A stretch of 64,000 nucleotides of DNA from Spirometra erinaceieuropaei (lineage: Eukaryota; Platyhelminthes; Cestoda; Diphyllobothriidea; Diphyllobothriidae). The DNA lies in NCBI GenBank assembly GCA_902702965.1, contig CACRXP010000630.1, positions 285,806-349,805 of the forward strand, written 5' to 3'. This document shows, one piece after another, positions 22,017 to 32,819 of this stretch. A program made the position numbers and the translations under genes. Every line of letters begins with the position of its first letter. Positions within the stretch are counted from its first letter, which is position 1. Below the pieces are notes generated by a model. That model saw only the letters and a program-made list of their open reading frames with translations. It was not told the origin of the DNA and did not search any database.

Positions 22017-22664
22017 NNNNNNNNNNNNNNNNNNNNNNNNNNNNNNNNNNNNNNNNNNNNNNNNNNNNNNNNNNNNNNNNNNNNNNNNNNNNNNNNNNNN
22101 NNNNNNNNNNNNNNNNNNNNNNNNNNNNNNNNNNNNNNNNNNNNNNNNNNNNNNNNNNNNNNNNNNNNNNNNNNNNNNNNNNNNNNNNNNNNNNNNNNNN
22201 NNNNNNNNNNNNNNNNNNNNNNNNNNNNNNNNNNNNNNNNNNNNNNNNNNNNNNNNNNNNNNNNNNNNNNNNNNNNNNNNNNNNNNNNNNNNNNNNNNNN
22301 NNNNNNNNNNNNNNNNNNNNNNNNNNNNNNNNNNNNNNNNNNNNNNNNNNNNNNNNNNNNNNNNNNNNNNNNNNNNNNNNNNNNNNNNNNNNNNNNNNNN
22401 NNNNNNNNNNNNNNNNNNNNNNNNNNNNNNNNNNNNNNNNNNNNNNNNNNNNNNNNNNNNNNNNNNNNNNNNNNNNNNNNNNNNNNNNNNNNNNNNNNNN
22501 NNNNNNNNNNNNNNNNNNNNNNNNNNNNNNNNNNNNNNNNNNNNNNNNNNNNNNNNNNNNNNNNNNNNNNNNNNNNNNNNNNNNNNNNNNNNNNNNNNNN
22601 NNNNNNNNNNNNNNNNNNNNNNNNNNNNNNNNNNNNNNNNNNNNNNNNNNNNNNNNNNNNNNNN
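22017..22664. other. Assembly gap (648 N)
   Basis: A run of N. It hides the last 22 codons of the right-arm exchanger and the inner end of the inverted duplication. Confidence 1.
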
Positions 22665-24705
22665 GTAGGAGCGCACGTCCCGCCGCCTCGGGCATTGTCT
22701 CCGTGTAGTTCGGAGGTGGGCGTGCAAACTTGGCCCGCCGATTGCTCACTGTAGTACTCTCATCGTCGTCCAGACTAAAAGTGCGAATCTTCTTCTTTCG
22801 TTCTTTGCCGATGGAGTGGTCCATGGCCTCAGCCAAACTGGCCTGATTGTGGCTTAACCGGGCAAACTGGGCATTGTTCGCGCGATTGTAGAAGCTTCCA
22901 TGTGGTAGGTACATGTCGCTGCCATCATTGCTCAGCATGCTAGCGATCTTGACACGTCTGCGCACATGCTGGGGGATGCGCATAGTCACATTACTGAACG
23001 GATCGTCATCGACCAGAGTAACGCCAAAGGGTTCTGATTCCGGTTCTGGGAGAGGTTTCGGCATGTCACCACCTATTGGCGGCACCTCGAGGGTAGCTCG
23101 CGACGAGATGGCATCTGAATGCAACTGAAGAGCCATTTTCTCGTAGACTTCAAGAATCTTCTTGTTGTGCGTTGTGGCGTTCCTCTGTAAGATGGGTCGG
23201 ATGTATTTGTCGTCTAGGCGGACCAGAGTCTCACGAAGTCGGTAATATCCTGGGCATGATGTCAGCTTTTCGATGTACAACAGAGTCTGGTCAATGACAG
23301 AGTCATTCAGTGTAACAAAGAGTTTCTGCGAAGTCTTTTTTGCAAGCCGGATATTCAAGAGTCGCACCAGCGGCTTCATCGTAGTGCCCATAACAGCCAC
23401 GGTAAAGAGGATGACCACTAAGGTAGTGGTTATGAGCACGTCGCGAGCAAATTCTCCCCTTTCTCCCAGAAAGTGTGACTGAAGGAGGATGGCGAGGGAG
23501 AAGGCCACTGCACCGCGAAGACCTCCGTAGCTGCAGATAATCTGCTCAGTCCACTGCATTTTAGTATGTTCTGTCTTGCCACGATTAATGATAGCGGCCA
23601 GAGCGAAAACAACCACAAACCTGGCAAAAAGACACATAACCACGGCAGTGAGAACGAAACCTGTGTGCCACCTCAATCTCACTGCGAAAACCTCACATCC
23701 GATCAATAGAAAAATCAGAGCTTCACTTATGGAAGCAATTTGTTTCAACGAAGACTTCAGGAGGATAATTGACATAGGAGTTAAGTTGTGGAAAGCATAG
23801 GCTGCCTGAAAAACACCGCAAGTAATAATTGAGATGATGCCAGACCAACCGAACAGATCTGCAATAATATAGGATAGGTAGCTCAGCAACAGAGGTACAA
23901 TGGCCTCCGAGGAGATGTTAAGACGTGTCAGGAGGCATGAGATGACACCATGAAAGACGCCGATGAGAGCCCCACCCAGGCTGACGGTGAAGAAGGAACC
24001 GATTCCAATGACAATTTGGCCAGTGCTTATTTCTGGTGTGGCAACGAAAGCACTCATAATATTGTAGAGAACAACAGTTACTGCGTCATTTAGAAGAGAT
24101 TCGCCAAAGACCAGATAATAGAGTCCCAGATCCACGCCAATATCCTGGAATATGGCTAGGACGGCGACAGGATCGACGGCCACAATGAGTGAAGCAAAGA
24201 GCAAGTACTCCTTGATGCTCAGACCGAGGTAGGGTTCTCCAAGCCCAGAGGAGAGATCAACTGCCAAAAGACCAAATCCGATCAGTAGAAAGTTTAGGAC
24301 GGTTCCAAGAACAGCAAACAGAAGGATTGGTGCCAGCAACTCAGCAAATGTTTTATTATAGAGACTGTATGCTGATTCAAGTACGATCGGTGGAAGAAGG
24401 ATGTTGAAGAAGATGTTGGGCGTGAGACGAAAGGCTGAGGCATTGGGGATGTAGTGAATAATGGAACCGAATATTAGGCCCATTACTATTAGCAGAAGGG
24501 ATTCGGGTACGTAGCTGGCAATGCATGGCAGCTTATGATAAGCGACTTTCAAGAGCACGACAGCCAAGATGAACAGTGTGATTGATATGTAGACTGAAAC
24601 TTCGTCGAATTTCCATGAGGCCAGAGCGAGCTGGGGAATTTCCAACTCCTCTCCCGGGGAAGTAGTTGTTGTTAACGTGGAGTTTGCAATGGCAGTTGTT
24701 AGCAT
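22665..24705 (-). CDS. Na+/H+ exchanger (SLC9/NHE family), second copy, 3' end in gap
   Basis: This is the same intronless antiporter as at 2384-4492, on the opposite strand and tail-to-tail with it. The first ATG is at 24705 (codon 37 of the frame opened by a TTG at 24813). Coding continues without stops to residue 716 and then meets the N gap, so the PDZ-type C-terminus cannot be checked. All signature blocks are intact (LLPPIVLES, DPVAVLAIF, GESLLNDAVTVV, YGGLRGAVAFS, PPNY). It differs from copy 1 by 14 residues of 716. Most changes are conservative (for example I90V, V98I, I268V, L541I), with F16L, T133N, P593S and H608N the less conservative ones. Open frames in both copies suggest both are, or recently were, under constraint. 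Confidence 0.92.
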
Positions 24706-25039
24706 GGCAAAGATCAGTATCCTTTTAAGAACGAGCACACAGTAACTCCCTACGCGATATGGAAACAATTCTGTAACGACTGAATCTGCTATAACTGCAC
24801 TGCGCGAAAGCAAAGGCGTTTTTCGCCGATAGTAGCCAATCGGTATGAAGCAGACAAGGCAGGGTACTGATTGGTTCAGCGCACACGTGATGCAGATTTA
24901 ACGATTGAGCGGAAATTAGTTACTGCTTCCAGGCCTTGTCCCGCCCTCAGCTCCTGGGCAAAGACTTTACTTACCTATTTACTCCTGTCGCGATTTAGAG
25001 GGGACGTTAGGCAGATTGAGGGTGACATTGCTAAGTGGT

Positions 25040-25590
25040 GACGTTAGCGATCACGGGGGCAGACTGTAGCAGTACTCCCCGAGTATATCAAACAAGGCAC
25101 GTGGCAACGCCGGAGAACTCCTGAATGACACAAAAAATACGAGTTACCAAAGGGTCGGGATGGGGAGGAGTCTGGAAACAGCCTCGTCACAGCGAGAACA
25201 ACCATGGTGTTCTTCGGCAGCCAGTTCGGCGAGTTCAGTCCCGGGGGGGGGGGGGAGTTGAAGAGGAATAATGGAGGATGCGAACAGTGCATTGCGTGGC
25301 CCGTCGATGTGGCAGATATCTCAGGTGAGCTGGAAGATATAGTCCCCCTGGCAGATCTTCTGATGGTCGAGCTTGTCAGAGTTCGACTTCAAAGTGAAGG
25401 AATGAGGCCTGTCGTTCGCGAAGATAGTGAAGTCCCCGCCCTCAAGGAAGTGCCGGAAGTATTTCACGGCGAGGTAGACAACAAGAAATGTGTCCAAATG
25501 TTTCTGAGCCCACTTCCGGCCGCCTTGAGATTTCCTTGCCATTGGAGGCTGGTGTATGAGACAGAAGACAGTAAGGTGTATTTTGCGCAT
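25040..25590 (-). mobile_element. Ty3/gypsy RNase H fragment (right arm)
   Basis: The minus strand 25590-25321 reads AVKYFRHFLEGGDFTIFAND, then HSFTLKSNSDKLDHQKICQ. It is the counterpart of 1538-2110 and slightly better preserved (SNSDKL). The long + ORF at 25204-25701 is its antisense shadow. Confidence 0.75.
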
Positions 25591-25599
25591 GTCTTTTTC

Positions 25600-25672
25600 A
25601 CACGCAAGTCAGCGATGTTGCGCCCACGCCGTGGGGCACACGGCGGACTTTATCTTTCGCGGCGTTTGAACA
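25600..25672 (-). repeat. R2 fragment in right arm
   Basis: Counterpart of 1465-1535. Confidence 0.55.
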
Positions 25673-27102
25673 TTCGTCAATTTAAAACAGCTATAGCGTA
25701 AACACACGATGCTCATGCATTTATGCTTAAGTCACTTATAACCAAGCGACAGCTCGAAACATCCGTTTCATGGAGGCAAACGGCCGTTTTCCTCTCAAAT
25801 TCGACCGCAAAATGATAAGTACCTTGGAAACCACTGGTTTCGCCTGACCCTTTTACCCAGACGTAAGGGTACTTTGACTCATGCGTTTGTGCATAAATAG
25901 GACGCGAATTTGGATCTGGTGTAAAATTCACACGTCAAGGTAATAAACTGTCCTCTCCGTTGCAATTATTACTTGCAGCATTACTGTTTGCATATGGGCT
26001 TCCTCCGTCGTCTAAAAGCACATTTAAATCTACGCACCCTATCTTAATGGTCATCCGTTCTAAGATTCAACCCTGACTCCCCATGCAATTTGAGCGTCCT
26101 GCAATCTTTTTATCGTCACGTCAGCTTCTTTCTTCTCTGTAGGGATTTTTGTTCAGCTAGGATATGGCAGAAGGCGGAACTTACGAACCCTCGTCAAGGA
26201 TTCGAAATTTCTGTAGTGATAATGCGGTTAGTTTTCTTTTCTTTCTGGATGAGACGGTCGGGAAAGTTGCAACAGTCACTCCGAATAACCGCTAGTTCTA
26301 TAAATAAATTATTTCTCTCAGCATGCAATACGAGTTAGGAAGAAAGATAATATCGATCAAATCATTCACCCAACAGGTGTGGTGTCGGGAGCCCCGAGTT
26401 TGGCAACCGGGTAGGAATTCTGGAGTGGGTTGATGAGTTAGAGGCACCGTGTGTGGCCAGAAGCAATAGTTAATGAGGGGGTTTGGTCAAAAGTGCGACC
26501 GCTGGCTACATTGTTTCGACAAATGCAAGTAGATGGCATACCACGACTACCTTGTTTACCAATCATGAAGCGACTGGGAAAGCCCGCCCCCTTGCTCACC
26601 GTCACTTTGTTACTCTGCCCTTCTGTCCGCCACACGGTTCCTATGGGTTCGCTGCTGGGACTGCGCGAGAGCTTGAAGCTAACCAGCACTGCCTCTTCGC
26701 TGTTTAGCTACAGGCGGGCACAACTCGGGCAGGGCAGGGCGCACACACGCTCTGGGAGTTAGGAGCCTCAACACGGACACTGGCACCCAACATGCCTGAA
26801 GAGGCAGCTTGAGGTAAGTGCTTGCTGAGCCTCTTGTCTCCTCTTTCACAAATGTAAAACTTTTCAAACATGCGCGGTCTTCCCCGACTTGTGATTATGG
26901 AATCATCGTGTAGTCTGCCATTGGAAACTAATGTGCCACATCCTCATTTCGACACGCCCACCAACATGCTCAGGTGGCGATTTTCGATGGGCTCTCGCGG
27001 CTCCCTGCGTTTTGCACGAAACCTTCTTGCGGCTTCATTGTCTGATGGCCATGATTACTGGGTAAATAGCAAAAATCCCGATTGCCAAATCGAAGAAAAT
27101 CT

Positions 27103-27899
27103 TGCTTGAGCTGGGTAGGTAAACTGTTGAACAGCCAGAGAGAGTTAACGGGGACTTCAGTAATGATTACGAAATCGAGAATAGGTCTTAACTACAGAGG
27201 TCCTTCGTCCTTCTATCTTGATGTTCAGTACATTCTTCTCCTATCCCTTTCCATCTCGTTTTAGTATGGCGGGACAAGGAGTTACGCTCTTTTGCCGTCC
27301 AGATGCCTGAGGACTTAGTGATAACCAATAATCTTTCTGCTTTTATGTTGACTGATAAGCATCCTGAATATAAAAAACTGAAAAGACGGCGCTGGAGCTC
27401 CGGCACTCTTGGGAGCAGGACAACCTTTTATCCACTATGCCACCGAACCATACTTAAACCTTACTACTCTCTTTTCTTCCGGCTCAACAAAGACTCACAG
27501 TTAGCTCCAGTGCTGGTCGGGTGCCGGTGAGGGAAGACCATGCTGGAATTTACAGATGCTCCTAAGCATCTAAACTATCCCGAGCTATGAGGTGGAGATG
27601 TTGCGGAGAATAAGGATTTCAGTAATGACATAAATGACAGATTTTGGGTTGGGACCTGGACGCACTTATTACCGACATAATCGACCGATTATTGTTAGAG
27701 ATCAAGCCTGATAAGTCCCTACTGTCCGACAGATGGGCATGAGTGAGTGGAAGACGGACAGTGTCAGCTACCACATTCCTCCTGCGGCTACCTTTGAGGA
27801 TGATTGGGCGGCAAGACATAGACGCGATTCTTGATCATGCCTATCGAAAAGCCCAGTCAGCGAGTACTACCGGCTACTTGTGCGTCCTGAACCAATTAA
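27103..27899. other. Unassigned sequence
   Basis: No supported gene. It begins outside the part of the right arm that can be compared within the window. Confidence 0.3.
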
Positions 27900-27919
27900 A
27901 TCTGTATCCCGTATCTGCT

Positions 27920-27972
27920 TTTATCCCTGATGATGGGTTCGAGCAGGAATCCGAAACGTCAGGCGATCATGT
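27920..27972 (+). ncRNA. Hammerhead-like motif (family H), plus copy
   Basis: ctgatga at 27927-27933, helix II gggtt/aatcc (27935-27939 and 27948-27952), gaaa at 27953-27956, then c and gtc at 27958-27960. Helix III is therefore acgu with no loop, a self-complementary form that would favour dimers. The family consensus from the other copies pairs gtct with aggc as helix I; here the upstream strand has decayed (atcc). An extra U precedes helix II. Confidence 0.5.
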
Positions 27973-29639
27973 CTCCTTCTTCACAAAATCTGTAATGTCA
28001 GCCCAGTCCTCATGGCGTTGTATTGGAGGACGCAGTACTGTACTGGGTAACAATCTGCGTGAACGGTTGATAGCATGAACGGAATTAGGTTCCTAACCAA
28101 AATGGATCAGAAGCATGTTTAGACGATGATGCGGACTGATCAGTCAGCTAGCAGCGTCAGCATTCTTGGCGGCATGCTAGAAGGTTGACCGTATAGTCAC
28201 CGACATATGTGCTTAGAAAAACCTGAATAACCCTACGGGAGCCCCGCCACGCTGTAAGAGAGTTACGTTACAGAAACGTGCCTAGTTTATCTTAACAAAT
28301 TCTCACTTCACAGGGAATATATGCAGAAGCATGAGCTTGCACTTAGACACATAAGACTGAGGAGTGAAACGGTTGTTTCCTTTCATACATGGCGTGTGCT
28401 TCGATGATTACGAAACTGTTTCAATTAATTGCGCGAGACTAGTTTCCTTTAGTGTACAGCGCGCAGATCACTATAGAATTGTAAACGTTTTACACATCAC
28501 TACAGCGTTATAATTTCGCCTAAAATTACTAAACATATTGGATTTTAGGTGGATTAAATATGTGAACTGATTTCTTCCGAAGGCGGCATGATTACATACT
28601 GCTCACAGCTGCAAACTCCGTGGTAGTATACGCTGGGCACAGCAAGCATTTTCACCATAAGCCCAAACAAGTGCTTAACTGATTTTCTTCAGGTGTCTGA
28701 CGCAAATGAGAGTCGGACTCGATAGCGCCTCCCCTGCGTTTCTTGGGTGGTTTCTGGCATAAGAATGTTAGTCAAATTGAGCATTATAATTCGTCATAAG
28801 TTTATTGAGCGACTAGGAGGTGAGTTTCCGAAACCATACTTGTCAGATGCAGACTCAACATTTAGTCGAAGGTTAGGTTTGAATAAGCTGTACTTGCGCA
28901 AAACCACTTAATCCTAACAATTTTATATCAAACAGCAAAACAGAAGATAGTCTCACCATATGACTTATATTGGTACTAGCTAGATACAGAATCACATGCT
29001 TTTCCGGCGTTCTGCGCCTTCATAATAAAAGTCGGAGAGTTTCGGGTCATCAGTGCGTCCTCCTCGTCGAAGTTTGGTTGTCAGAATGAACATTGCGATA
29101 AACGAAGTCCGGACATAAGTTCAGTTTTAGACTAACTAAGGGAAACACCGGCGAACACATCTGGACTTCTTTTAGTTACAAAAGTGTCGAAAAAAACCGA
29201 TACATAAAGAACCTTTAAAAAGGGATTGACCACAACCGGCAATGACGCAAAGTATAAAATGATGCAGACACAAAATGCTACTCAATTATTGCACGTAGTA
29301 TGGGCATGTTTAATTACAGTAATTCATTGGAAAATTCACGTGTTAGTTGCAGTAACACGTTGTTGGAGTGTTAAGGAGACGACGACATATAACTCCGTAG
29401 GCAGCCCAAACAAACTCGGGTCGCTTTCCTCCTAAATCAATTGATGACCATTGCGGAGTTCGACAGTCGTCTGAGATGCCTTGGCTGTCCTGTCTAGAGA
29501 TGGCTAGAAAGGGTGTCCTAAACTAATGCTGGCAAATCCCGCCGTCAGTAGAAAGACCGTAGCTCGCAGGTGTAAAACTCAAAATCCAAACACTACAATA
29601 AATATCAACAATTCTTGTCTTTGTTGGTAATACCATTCT
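27973..29639. other. Unassigned sequence
   Basis: No domain or repeat recognised. Confidence 0.3.
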
Positions 29640-29990
29640 GCCTATATCATGAGCCGCTGCGCGGCTGCTGATTGGGCTCGAGAGAGAGTCCGTAAGGCAC
29701 AACGGAACTAGTGAGTTCCGTAAGAACGATCGGTGAGCGCCCCCTACCATTGTATATTCCCGATCGAACCGACAAGACAACGGGCTCGTGGCTCAGCGGT
29801 TCGAGGCGTGGACCTCTAACTAACAGGTCGCGAGTTCGAGCCTCGGGTGTTCCACACTTCTGGGTTGGGTATGACTGGCTGTAGACGGCTAATAAGCCAG
29901 AAATGGCCATTCCAGTCTCCCTTGTCTTTGTCGGTCATACCATTCCAACAATTCTTGTCCCCATCCCGCTGTTCCAACCCACACCCTAGT
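29640..29990 (+). mobile_element. tRNA-derived SINE, family S2
   Basis: The tRNA-like module at about 29787-29852 has an A-box-like tggctcagcgg and an exact B box, gttcgagcc, with acceptor-like gggctcg and cctcggg ends. Before it lies the S2 leader (ggctgctgattgggctcgag, then aagaacgatcggtgagc). After it comes the tail with 'ggccattccagtctcccttg'. Related pieces are at 17385-17545, 20432-20480 and about 34346-34372. It is a SINE rather than a working tRNA, because a non-tRNA leader and a repeated tail are joined to it. Confidence 0.75.
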
Positions 29991-30019
29991 AGAGTGGGTC
30001 TGCTCACTGTGGCAGCCTG

Positions 30020-30954
30020 AAATGTTCGTTCGCTCTTAGCCAATCCCAAGAGCGAACGGCTGGAACTGGCGCGTCACAAGATGGACATCGTTGCTCTTGG
30101 CGAGACCCACTTCCCCGAACAAGACCAACTGCTGGGGGTGGATGCCGGCTACGTCTTCTTCTGAGACGACCATCCAAAGGCAGAGCGACGTGACGCATGC
30201 ATCGCCTTTGCTGTCCAGAACGACATCCTGGAACGATTGTCCTGTTTGCCGCAGGGTATCCACGACCCACTGATGATCCTCTGCCTGTCTCTTCGAGGAT
30301 CCAACTTCGCCACCATCAGTAACGCCTAGGTCCCGACAATGACCGACCCAGACGGGCGAATACTAAGTTCTACGAAGATCTGCACGCCCTCCTGGCGTCT
30401 GTGCGAAGGCCAACAAGGTGGTTGTCATTGGCGACTTCAACGTCCACGTCAAGACAAACTGTGCTGTCTGGAGGGGAGTGGTGAGCTCCCATGGCTAAGA
30501 CGGCTGTAACGAAGACGGCCTCCTTCTCCTGCGAACCTGCGCAGAACATCGCCACCTCCTGAACAACGCTTTCTTCTGTCTGCCGACGGGGGAGATGTCG
30601 ATCTGGATGCACCCCCGACCGAGGCGCTACAATTGCTGAACTACATTCTCGTCCGGCGGCGAGATCGACAGGACTTGCTGGTGATCAAGGTGATCTCTGA
30701 CGCCGATGGTCGGACGGACCACCACATTGTAATCTATAGGATAAGGGTCCATCTGCAAACCCACAGGAGACCACAAGGTAAGCGAACCCCAGGTAAGTTG
30801 ATTACTGTTTCGTTGAGTTTTTCTGCCCACCGTTTACATTTCAACAATAAATTGACTCAGCACCTGGGAGAACTGCCGACCCCGAACAACAAAATTACCG
30901 TGGAGATAGAGTGGTGTCAATCGCGGAATGTTTTTCACTCCACTGTCCTCGGAA
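30020..30954 (+). mobile_element. RTE-type LINE, apurinic endonuclease part
   Basis: Reading +, the start NVRSL..NPRSERLELARHKM lies near 30030. It is followed by DIVALGETHFPEQDQLLGV, DAGYVFF, HPKAERRDACIAF, and VIGDFNVHVKT (the conserved GDFN nuclease motif). The closing blocks are LLNYILVRRRDRQDLLV and DADGRTDHHIVI (the catalytic DHH-like end). This is the APE endonuclease of the RTE LINE group that is abundant in flatworms. Several frameshifts are present. The 3' half continues at 31753 after a Merlin insertion. Confidence 0.85.
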
Positions 30955-30962
30955 GCGCACGT
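30955..30962. repeat. 8-bp target site duplication, left (gcgcacgt)
   Basis: Identical to 31753-31760, immediately outside the Merlin element. Confidence 0.88.
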
Positions 30963-31752
30963 GGTAACGATCGGGAGATGGCACCCAAAAAAATCCGTTA
31001 CCTAGAAATAATACCCTTAACAGTGGACTCAAACGCCTTTAGGCTATATCAGCGGTTGCAGGCCTGCTTTCACGCACTACGCGTACTTTCCGCAACGGCC
31101 TAACATGGGCTGGCCGAACGAACGTCGAAGAAGGTTACAAGGACGATGGTCGCTGTTACACAACCTTCGCCATCGTTGCACACGTACACCTGAATATACG
31201 GCATTCATTCGCATTTTGGAAGTTTATTACAAAACAAAATCACTTTTAAATAGGATAAGTCTGCACAACATGGGACAGGAACAGTTCCCAGGCATTTTTC
31301 AAAGACATGGCATTGAGGCCAAACCAAAGACGATACTGTACTTCGTCTATGTGAGTCCACACAGCTCGACCACATACAGGGCCTCCCTCGGGGAGTTTCC
31401 TTTTCAGTCTACTTCAGTATGCCTCAATGGCATTGGTGTGCCGTCCGGTGGTAGGCTCCTTTAAGTCCTTTGAGTGGTTAACAGAGAAATGTAGATAACC
31501 TTCTGAGGGAAGACGAGTACACGCCTTCCACTCGTCCGTTACCACAATGCTGTCTTTGGCGACCCATTTTGTAATAACGGAACGGAGAACGGCCCAACTT
31601 CGATCACTCACCTGTTCAAATAAGGCCTTTTGTCGGCTAGTATCGTACATCCCGACCAGCCACCACCCATAAAACCCCTATTACCACCTGCCCCGTATGA
31701 CAGGCTGCTTTGGTTAGGTGGATTTTTTGGGTGCCATCTCTCGATTGTTACC
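30963..31752 (-). mobile_element. Merlin DNA transposon, internally deleted
   Basis: A 790-bp element with 33-34 bp inverted repeats. The left end starts ggtaacgatcgggagatggc and the right end finishes gccatctctcgattgttacc. It is flanked by a perfect 8-bp duplication, as expected for Merlin. On minus, 31670-31200 encodes the C-terminal part of an IS1595-like DDE transposase. Blocks are WWLVGMYDTSRQKALFEQV, SIVVTDEWKACTRL (with a catalytic Asp), YLHFSVNHSKDLKEP, and GRHTNAIEAY (with the catalytic Glu). After an in-frame stop it continues SRLKRKLPEGG. The N-terminal half, including the first Asp, is deleted. It interrupts the RTE LINE, whose frame is continuous when the element and one duplication are removed. 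Confidence 0.92.
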
Positions 31753-32195
31753 GCGCACGTCGCCTAAAGCGGGACTGCTTCGACGAAAACGACGAGAACA
31801 TCAGCAAATTATTCGCAAAAGAGCCCAGGCTGCAGAAAACCTGCATGAATCATCTGACCTATACAAACAAGAAGGCCTGCTTCCGTTATCACCGACTCGT
31901 TTAACAACAACTGCGGGAGATGCGAGATGCCTGAACAATTCGCAAGGCAGAGGAAATTCAGGGGTATGCTAGCCGCAATTAAAACTAAAAACTTCTTTGC
32001 ATCAATCAGGCCTTTTATGGCCCCACAATCAGCTTCTCAACTCCGATGGAACAATAATTCTGACGGAGAAATCCCGCATTCCAGAAGTGCCCACAACCGC
32101 TCATCTTCAGTTTACGACGTCGCCATCAACCGACTCCCACAAGGGAAAAAAACAACGAACTAGACCTCCCACCTTCCCTCCCAGAAAAGGAGCTG
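31753..32195 (+). mobile_element. RTE-type LINE, continuation after Merlin insertion
   Basis: The first 8 bases are the second copy of the target duplication. The frame RRLKRDCFDENDENISKLFA continues the endonuclease-RT linker. It is followed by CFRYHRLV, QQLREMRDA and RKAEEIQGYASRN. The last recognisable block is LDLPPSLPE, just before where the reverse transcriptase should begin. No RT domain follows, so the LINE is 3'-truncated. Confidence 0.8.
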
Positions 32196-32686
32196 GTGTC
32201 TGGAGCACAAACCTACACCAGATGTCATCGCCTCATTTGTCCACGTTGAACTCACACATTCAGCCATCGCTTGGTCCAACTCGCTCGCAAGCGCCATCAT
32301 GAAAACCTGTGGTAAATTGCCGCAGAAATGACCACTTTTCACGCATTCTCCCATCAACACGTGCACTACACATGAACTGCTCCAAAACCCAACAACATCG
32401 GCACTTCTCACATATGCGGCGGGTGTGCTCTTTGGCTCCTCCCTCCATGCGGATCCTCTGATGCATGTGAGATTCGAGCGGTGAGCACCTTGTTTTAATT
32501 TCTGATGTGAGCGAGTGAGCTGTAACTCTGGTTTCACCTTCTACGTCTGTGAACTGGACTTGCAGACGATATCTGGCCAACACTGGCCCACAGCTTAATG
32601 CCATTCACTCTTCAGCAGCCGACCGTTAGTGCCCTAACCACGACCCCGTCCCCCCGAGCTGTCAGCACCTCTCAAATCAGAATAGG
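32196..32686. other. Unassigned sequence
   Basis: No coding similarity recognised between the truncated LINE and the hairpin. Confidence 0.3.
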
Positions 32687-32810
32687 AAGATGCGATCACT
32701 GAAACAAGAAGTTTATTGGCCTGACGTTTCGGATTATCACTCGATGACGGATTCGAGTGAGAATCCGAAACCTCAGGCCAATAAACTTCTTGCTTCAGTG
32801 ATTGCATCTT
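32687..32810. repeat. Long hairpin formed by two inverted family H motif copies
   Basis: About 57-base arms (32687-32744 and 32751-32810) are complementary with roughly five mismatches and a loop of a few bases. Each arm contains gtttcggatt and the conserved downstream block (aagaagtttattggcctga). Two family H repeats are therefore joined head-to-head, losing the ctgatga parts between them. A transcript would form a strong hairpin. Confidence 0.85.
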
Positions 32811-32819
32811 CTTTTTCTG

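Larger units (their letters stand above)
22665..27102 (-). repeat. Right arm of long inverted duplication
   Basis: Reverse complement of 1-4436, including the exchanger, the gypsy RNase H fragment and R2. At its outer edge, base 27102 pairs with base 1 of the window, so the outer breakpoint is not visible. Confidence 0.93.

Noticed and set aside
21928..22727. Long ORFs crossing the first N gap, including the apparent 961-codon exchanger
   Set aside because: Ns translate without stops. Only sequence up to residue 716 of the exchanger is real, and the residues past the gap do not belong to it.
25204..25701. 165-codon + ORF
   Set aside because: It is the antisense of the gypsy RNase H fragment (FRHFLEGG region) and has no domain of its own.
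29041..29062. ctgatga ... cgaaac on the minus strand near 29055
   Set aside because: Only two bases separate the core parts, so no helix II can form. No helix I was found.
29787..29852. A possible functional tRNA gene
   Set aside because: A and B boxes are good, but it is embedded in a repeated SINE leader and tail. I could not assign a convincing anticodon stem.
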